DNA from: Ilumatobacteraceae bacterium
Lineage (GTDB): Bacteria > Actinomycetota > Acidimicrobiia > Acidimicrobiales > Ilumatobacteraceae
Assembly (NCBI GenBank): GCA_025464045.1
Contig: JAODBQ010000078.1
Coordinates: 1-10,210 of the forward strand
Reading direction: 5' to 3'
DNA: 10,210 bases
Below are positions 6,189-10,210 of the stretch, piece by piece (within the stretch, counting starts at the first letter, position 1; each line of letters starts with the position of its first letter). The position numbers were made by a program, and so were the translations under genes. The notes beneath the pieces were generated by a model. The model was not told the origin of the DNA and made no database searches. It saw only the letters and a list, made by a program, of their open reading frames with translations.

Positions 6189-7940
6189 TCAGGGGGTGAG
6201 GACTCGGCTGCGCAGGTACTCGCCGAGGCCTTTGGCCTGCGGATCGAAGGCGGTGCTCGATGCAACGCCGTCGCCGAGGTAGCCGACGATCACGAAGTTG
6301 AGGGCGCGCAGGTTGGGGAGCTCGAACCTGCGGATCTCGAGGCCGGCCGCTTCGGGGATCAGGTGCCGCAGCGCCACGGACGTCAGGTTGGCCGCAAGCC
6401 AGGCGTAGCCCGCGTCGTCGCGCGCGAAGACCCCGACGTTGGCGTTGCCGCCCTTGTCGCCGGATCGCGCACCGAAGATCGTGCCGAGCGGAGCGCCGGG
6501 CGAGGGCCCGACCGGTTCGGCGTCGACGGTGGCCGGGACGACGGTTCGTTGCGGCCCGGTCGGCGGATGGGCGATCGGGAGGCGCGTGCCGTCCGCCTGC
6601 ACCACCACCTGCTGCACCTCGTCGTTGGACACGAGCGCGGGCCAGTAGACGCCGTACGCCTGGGCCGGCCCGGGTGGCGACGTGGTGAAGAACCCCGGGT
6701 AGCTGGCGAGTGCGAGCTCCGTCGCCGCCGACGAGAACGCGCGACCGACGATTCGCTCGTCGCGGCTCTTGACGTTGACGTGCAGCTTGCCCGACGCGGC
6801 CTCCTGGCCGACGGCATCCGGCGGCGCTTCCACGAGCTGGACGTCGACCTCGTCGAAGCGGTCCTCGCCACCGAGCCTGGTGAACAGCGCGTTGCGGGTC
6901 CAGTCCGCCTTGGCACGTTGGTCGAGGCCGGTGAGCACGAACGTCATCCGGTTGCGGAACCCGCCCTCGGCGTTGATGCAGACCTTCGTGGTCGGGGGCG
7001 CCGGTGAGCCCTGCACGCCGCTGATCCGCACGCGATCCGTGCCGTCGGAGGCGACCGACAGCGCGTCGAAGTGGCTGACGACGTCCGGGTTGAGGTACGC
7101 GGGCGGCCCGATCTCGTAGAGCAGCTGGGCGGTCACGGTGCCGACGTCGATCAGGCCACCCGTGCCGGGGTGCTTGGTGATCACGCTCGAACCGTCGCGG
7201 TCGATCTCCGCGATCGGGAAGGCGAGCGGCTCGGCGAGGTCCGGGATCGTCGGGAAGAAGCTGTAGTTGCCGCCCGTGGTCTGCGCCCCGCACTCGATCA
7301 CGTGCCCCGCGACGACCGCGCCGGCCAGCCGGTCCCAGTCGTCCACGTCCCAGTCCCACCACCACGCGGCCGGACCGACGACGACTGCCGCGTCGGTGAC
7401 CCGGGGGCAGACGACCACGTCCGCGCCGGCCGCGAGCGCCTTGGCGATGCCCCAGCCGCCGAGGTACGCGTTGGCGCTGACGGCCTCGCCCGTGAACGGC
7501 GCGCCGGTGTCGAGGTTGGCGAGCTGCGGGCGCAGGCCGTCCAGGCGGGGGAGCAGGTCGTCACCCTCGATGTGGGCGACGTCGACGTCGAGGCCGAGGC
7601 GAGTGGCGATGTCGCGCACGCGCTGCGCGCAGCCTGCGGGGTTGAGCCCGCCGGCGTTGGTGACGACCTTGATGCCGCGGTCGGCGCACGTCCCGAGCAC
7701 CTGCTCCATCTGGGTCAGGAACGTGCGCGCGTACCCGGCGTCAGCGTCGCGGGCGCGCTGCTTCTGCAGGATGAGCATCGTCAGCTCCGCCAGCCAGTCG
7801 CCGGTGAGGACGTCCACCGGGCTGCGGTCGAGCACCGCGGGATCGACCATCTCCTGCGCGGCCGAGATCCGGTCGCCGAAGAAGCCGGAGCAGTTCGCGA
7901 TGCGCACCGGGCGGGTGCCGCGATCCGTCGGTGGTCTCAT
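6189..7940 (-). CDS. AtuA family protein (acyclic terpene utilization, DUF1446)
   Basis: 583 residues, cytoplasmic, no signal or membrane segment. The N-terminal AtuA/DUF1446 domain (about 13-470) shows NCSGFFGDR near the start, then DVLTGDWLAELTMLIL, VTNAGGLNPAG, HIEGDDL, CPRVTDAA and GHVIECGAQTTGGNY, all recognisable family blocks. The C-terminal AtuA-like domain (about 484-583) begins PLGTIFGARSGDKGGNANVG. The ATG at 7940 overlaps the carboxylase stop (ATGA) and has GGAGG 4 bases upstream, so the start is secure; longer open frame beyond it is a shadow of the carboxylase. In Pseudomonas, atuA belongs to the citronellol/geraniol operon with geranyl-CoA carboxylase, and its exact reaction is not established. 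The adjacent biotin carboxylase and carboxyltransferase here fit that link, but the substrate cannot be told from sequence. Confidence 0.93.
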   Translation of the reverse strand: MRPPTDRGTRPVRIANCSGFFGDRISAAQEMVDPAVLDRSPVDVLTGDWLAELTMLILQKQRARDADAGYARTFLTQMEQVLGTCADRGIKVVTNAGGLNPAGCAQRVRDIATRLGLDVDVAHIEGDDLLPRLDGLRPQLANLDTGAPFTGEAVSANAYLGGWGIAKALAAGADVVVCPRVTDAAVVVGPAAWWWDWDVDDWDRLAGAVVAGHVIECGAQTTGGNYSFFPTIPDLAEPLAFPIAEIDRDGSSVITKHPGTGGLIDVGTVTAQLLYEIGPPAYLNPDVVSHFDALSVASDGTDRVRISGVQGSPAPPTTKVCINAEGGFRNRMTFVLTGLDQRAKADWTRNALFTRLGGEDRFDEVDVQLVEAPPDAVGQEAASGKLHVNVKSRDERIVGRAFSSAATELALASYPGFFTTSPPGPAQAYGVYWPALVSNDEVQQVVVQADGTRLPIAHPPTGPQRTVVPATVDAEPVGPSPGAPLGTIFGARSGDKGGNANVGVFARDDAGYAWLAANLTSVALRHLIPEAAGLEIRRFELPNLRALNFVIVGYLGDGVASSTAFDPQAKGLGEYLRSRVLTP

Positions 7941-9835
7941 GTCGCCTCCTGCTCGATGCGGACGAGTGGTTGCCCCGAGTCGAGCTGCTGACCGGGTTGG
8001 ACCAGCACCTCGGCCACGACGCCGGAGGCGGGGGCCACCACGGTGTGCTCCATCTTCATCGCCTCCAGCGTGACGAGCGCCTGACCGGCGGTGACCGGGT
8101 CGCCCGCGGCGACGAAGACGCGCAGCACCGAGCCCGGCATCGGCGCGACGAGCGACCCGGCGCGGCCAGCCTCGTCCGGGGGTTCGTACCGCGGGGGGAT
8201 CGCAAACCGACGGGCTCCACAGGCGACGTGGACGTGTTCGTCGATCACCACGACGTCGGTCCGTTGCGGTGCGACGGCGACCCCGTCGACGTGGACGTCG
8301 ACCGCGTTGCCGGAGCGGTCGCGCCCGAAGTGGACGACGTGCTCGCCGTCCTGGCCGAGTCGTTGCTCCTGCGGCACCGAGCGATTGTTCCGCCAGCCGG
8401 CGGGGACGAGCGCCAGGACGGTGCGCGCTGCGGCGCGCCGGTCGGCGACGGCCACGGCGGCCGCCGCCACGAGCCCCGGATCCGCGACCACGGGCCGCGG
8501 GGGGTTGCGGTCGAGGTACGCGGTGTCGACGGTGTCGTCCAGCTCGATCAGCCCGCGCAGCAGGTCGACGAGCTGATCCCGGTTCGTCGTCGGGCCGATC
8601 AGCACAGTCGCTTCCAGCGCCTCGCGCAGCCGGCGCGCACACTCGACCCGCGTCGGGGCATGCGCGATGAGCTTGGCGAGCATCGAGTCGTAGTACGGGC
8701 TCACCACCGAGCCGGTCTCGATCCCACTGTCCACCCGCACGCCCGTGGCGCGCGGCCAGCGCACCTCGTGGAAGCGGCCCATCGTCGGCAGGTAGCCGTG
8801 GGTCGGGTCCTCCGCGCACAGCCGGACCTCGATCGCGTGGCCGCGGGCAACGGGGTGCAACGCCGCCTCCGGCAGCGTGCCTCCCGCGGCGACGAGGAGC
8901 TGCAGCTCGACCAGATCGAGGCCCGTGAGCAGCTCGGTCACAGGGTGCTCGACCTGGAGCCGGGTGTTCATCTCCAGGAACCAGAACTCCCCGTTCCGGT
9001 CGAGCAGGAACTCGACGGTGCCTGCGCCGCGGTAGTCGACGGCGCGCGCCGCCTCGACGGCGGCCGAGCTCATCCGAGTGCGCAGCGCATCGTCGACGGC
9101 GGGGGAGGGGGACTCCTCGAGGATCTTCTGGTGCCGGCGCTGCAGCGTGCAGTCGCGCTCGAACAGGGACACCACGTTGCCGTGGTCGTCGGCGAAGACC
9201 TGGATCTCGACGTGCCGGCCACCGTCGACGTAGCGCTCGACGAAGACCGTGCCGTCGCCGAACGCGGCCTGCGCCTCACGGCCGGCGGCGATGATCGCGT
9301 CCTCGAGCTCGGTGGCCGACGACACGAGGCGCATGCCCCGCCCGCCGCCCCCCGCAGACGCCTTGACCAGCGCGGGCAGCCCGACGGACGCCAGCGGCTC
9401 GACGCTGTTGTCGGGCAGCACCGGCACGCCCGCGGCGCGCATCAGCGCCTTGGCCCCGATCTTGGAGCCCATCGCCAGGATGGCGCTCTGCGGCGGGCCG
9501 ATCCAGCGCAACCCGGTGGCCAGCACCGCCTCGGCGAAGGCAGCGTTCTCGGCGAGGAACCCGTAACCGGGGTGCACCGCGTCGCAACCGGTCGACGTCG
9601 CGGCCGCGAGCAGCGCGGCGACGTCGAGGTACGTCTCCGCGGGTGTGTTGCCGGGAAGCGCGACGGCGCGATCTGCCTCGCTCACGTACGGCGCGTCGCG
9701 ATCGGCGTCGCTGTGCACGGCCACCGACGCGATGCCGAGGCGTCGGCAGGTGCGGATGATCCGCCGGGCGATCTCGCCACGGTTGGCGATCAGCACGCGG
9801 TTGATGGGCGAGGGGGCGTCGTTCAGGTCGTCCAT
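7937..9835 (-). CDS. Acyl-CoA carboxylase alpha subunit: biotin carboxylase plus biotin carrier domain
   Basis: 632 residues. It carboxylates its own biotin using ATP and bicarbonate, then hands the carboxyl group to the partner carboxyltransferase. Biotin carboxylase N-domain about 11-120 (VLIANRGEIARRI 14-26, HPGYGFLAEN 88-97); ATP-grasp about 125-320 (K158, GGGGRGM 162-168, ERDCTLQRRHQKILEE 226-241, catalytic EMNTRLQVEH 288-297); C-domain about 340-450 (GHAIEVRLCAEDP); a less conserved middle; then a biotinyl domain with EAMKM, biotin Lys594. Length is slightly short of the 650-670 usual for MCC/PCC-type alpha subunits. The ATG at 9835 lies 5 bases after the carboxyltransferase stop; a GTG at 9844 overlapping that stop (GTGA) would add three residues. 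The substrate (methylcrotonyl-, geranyl-, propionyl- or acetyl-CoA) is undetermined; the AtuA neighbour favours a branched enoyl-CoA. Confidence 0.95.
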   Translation of the reverse strand: MDDLNDAPSPINRVLIANRGEIARRIIRTCRRLGIASVAVHSDADRDAPYVSEADRAVALPGNTPAETYLDVAALLAAATSTGCDAVHPGYGFLAENAAFAEAVLATGLRWIGPPQSAILAMGSKIGAKALMRAAGVPVLPDNSVEPLASVGLPALVKASAGGGGRGMRLVSSATELEDAIIAAGREAQAAFGDGTVFVERYVDGGRHVEIQVFADDHGNVVSLFERDCTLQRRHQKILEESPSPAVDDALRTRMSSAAVEAARAVDYRGAGTVEFLLDRNGEFWFLEMNTRLQVEHPVTELLTGLDLVELQLLVAAGGTLPEAALHPVARGHAIEVRLCAEDPTHGYLPTMGRFHEVRWPRATGVRVDSGIETGSVVSPYYDSMLAKLIAHAPTRVECARRLREALEATVLIGPTTNRDQLVDLLRGLIELDDTVDTAYLDRNPPRPVVADPGLVAAAAVAVADRRAAARTVLALVPAGWRNNRSVPQEQRLGQDGEHVVHFGRDRSGNAVDVHVDGVAVAPQRTDVVVIDEHVHVACGARRFAIPPRYEPPDEAGRAGSLVAPMPGSVLRVFVAAGDPVTAGQALVTLEAMKMEHTVVAPASGVVAEVLVQPGQQLDSGQPLVRIEQEAT

Positions 9836-9840
9836 CGCGA

Positions 9841-10210
9841 TCACATCCTGAACACGCCGTAGCCGCGGGTGCCCTGGACCGGGTCGTTGTCGATCACCGA
9901 CAGGCACATCCCGAGCACCGTGCGGGTGTCGCGCGGATCGATGATCCCGTCGTCGTACACCCGGCCCGTCATGAACAATGCCAACGACTCCCGCTCGATC
10001 TGCTCCTCCACGGTTCGGCGCATCACCTCGTCGGCCTCGTCGTCGAACGGCCGGCCCATCGACTCCGCGGACTGGCGGGCGACGATGCTCAGCACCCCGG
10101 CGAGCTGCTGCGGCCCCATCACCGCGGTCGTCGGGTTCGGCCAGGCTAACACGATGCGCGGGCCGAACGCCCGCCCGCACATGCCGTAGTTGCCGGCGCC
10201 GTACGACGCC
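9841..10210 (-). CDS. Acyl-CoA carboxylase carboxyltransferase (beta) subunit, C-terminal part
   Basis: The last 122 or so codons of a carboxyltransferase that continues beyond the right edge. The visible sequence reads ASYGAGNYGMCGRAFGPR, then WPNPTTAVMGPQQLAGVL, a helical stretch with EEQIERESLALFMTGR, and the closing DDGIIDPRDTRTVLGMCL motif. These blocks are typical of methylcrotonyl-CoA or geranyl-CoA carboxylase beta subunits (MccB/LiuB/AtuC type), with the GAGNYGMCGRA oxyanion-region motif and the IIDPRDTR segment near the C-terminus. An internal ATG at 10182 is not the start, since the conserved frame continues upstream to the window edge. The gene is directly followed by the biotin carboxylase subunit, so the two form one complex and one operon. 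Confidence 0.92.
   Translation of the reverse strand, partial: ASYGAGNYGMCGRAFGPRIVLAWPNPTTAVMGPQQLAGVLSIVARQSAESMGRPFDDEADEVMRRTVEEQIERESLALFMTGRVYDDGIIDPRDTRTVLGMCLSVIDNDPVQGTRGYGVFRM

Noticed and set aside
6189..8819. 876-codon frame extending the AtuA-like protein upstream
   Set aside because: Codons before the ATG at 7940 overlap the biotin carboxylase gene and have no AtuA similarity. The GGAGG site and ATGA overlap fix the start at 7940.
7937..10180. Possible fusion of carboxyltransferase and biotin carboxylase in one 747-codon frame
   Set aside because: The conserved carboxyltransferase residues lie in a different frame, which stops at 9841. The upstream part of the long frame is a shadow, so these are two separate subunits.

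Overview
The window is high-GC and almost completely coding, with a strong G/C preference at third codon positions, GTG/TTG starts beside ATG, and several 4-base stop/start overlaps. The two-component locus (an MtrA-like regulator, an MtrB-like kinase and a GerMN lipoprotein) points to an actinobacterium. A deep branch such as Acidimicrobiia is my inference, because the locus order differs from the classical mtrA-mtrB-lpqB order of mycobacteria. All genes except the response regulator lie on the minus strand.

Layout, left to right. (1) Positions 1-1604: the start of an unidentified CDS running off the left edge, then livF and livG, the two ATPases of a branched-chain amino acid (HAAT-type) ABC importer. 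In transcription order this is livG, livF, partial gene. A possible promoter precedes livG. (2) Positions 1740-2579: era, a ribosome-assembly GTPase with a KH domain. (3) Positions 2657-5264: a minus-strand set, in transcription order a small STAS-domain protein, a membrane histidine kinase resembling MtrB, and a short LpqB-like GerMN lipoprotein. (4) Positions 5474-6157: the divergently transcribed MtrA-like OmpR-family response regulator. The 209-base gap 5265-5473 between it and the STAS gene is the longest non-coding stretch and probably holds promoters for both directions. (5) Positions 6189-10210: in transcription order, the end of an acyl-CoA carboxylase carboxyltransferase subunit (running off the right edge), a biotin carboxylase/biotin carrier subunit, and an AtuA-family (DUF1446) protein. 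All three are translationally linked.

How they work together. The right-hand operon would carboxylate an acyl-CoA, possibly a branched or terpenoid enoyl-CoA by analogy with the Atu/Liu pathways. The left-hand operon imports amino acids or similar solutes. The centre is an envelope-sensing module related to MtrAB-LpqB but rearranged: the regulator is divergent, the lipoprotein lacks the usual propeller, and a STAS protein whose usual phospho-serine position is Glu lies directly upstream of the kinase. That module is the most interesting part of the window. No RNA genes, insertion sequences, CRISPR arrays or phage genes were seen.
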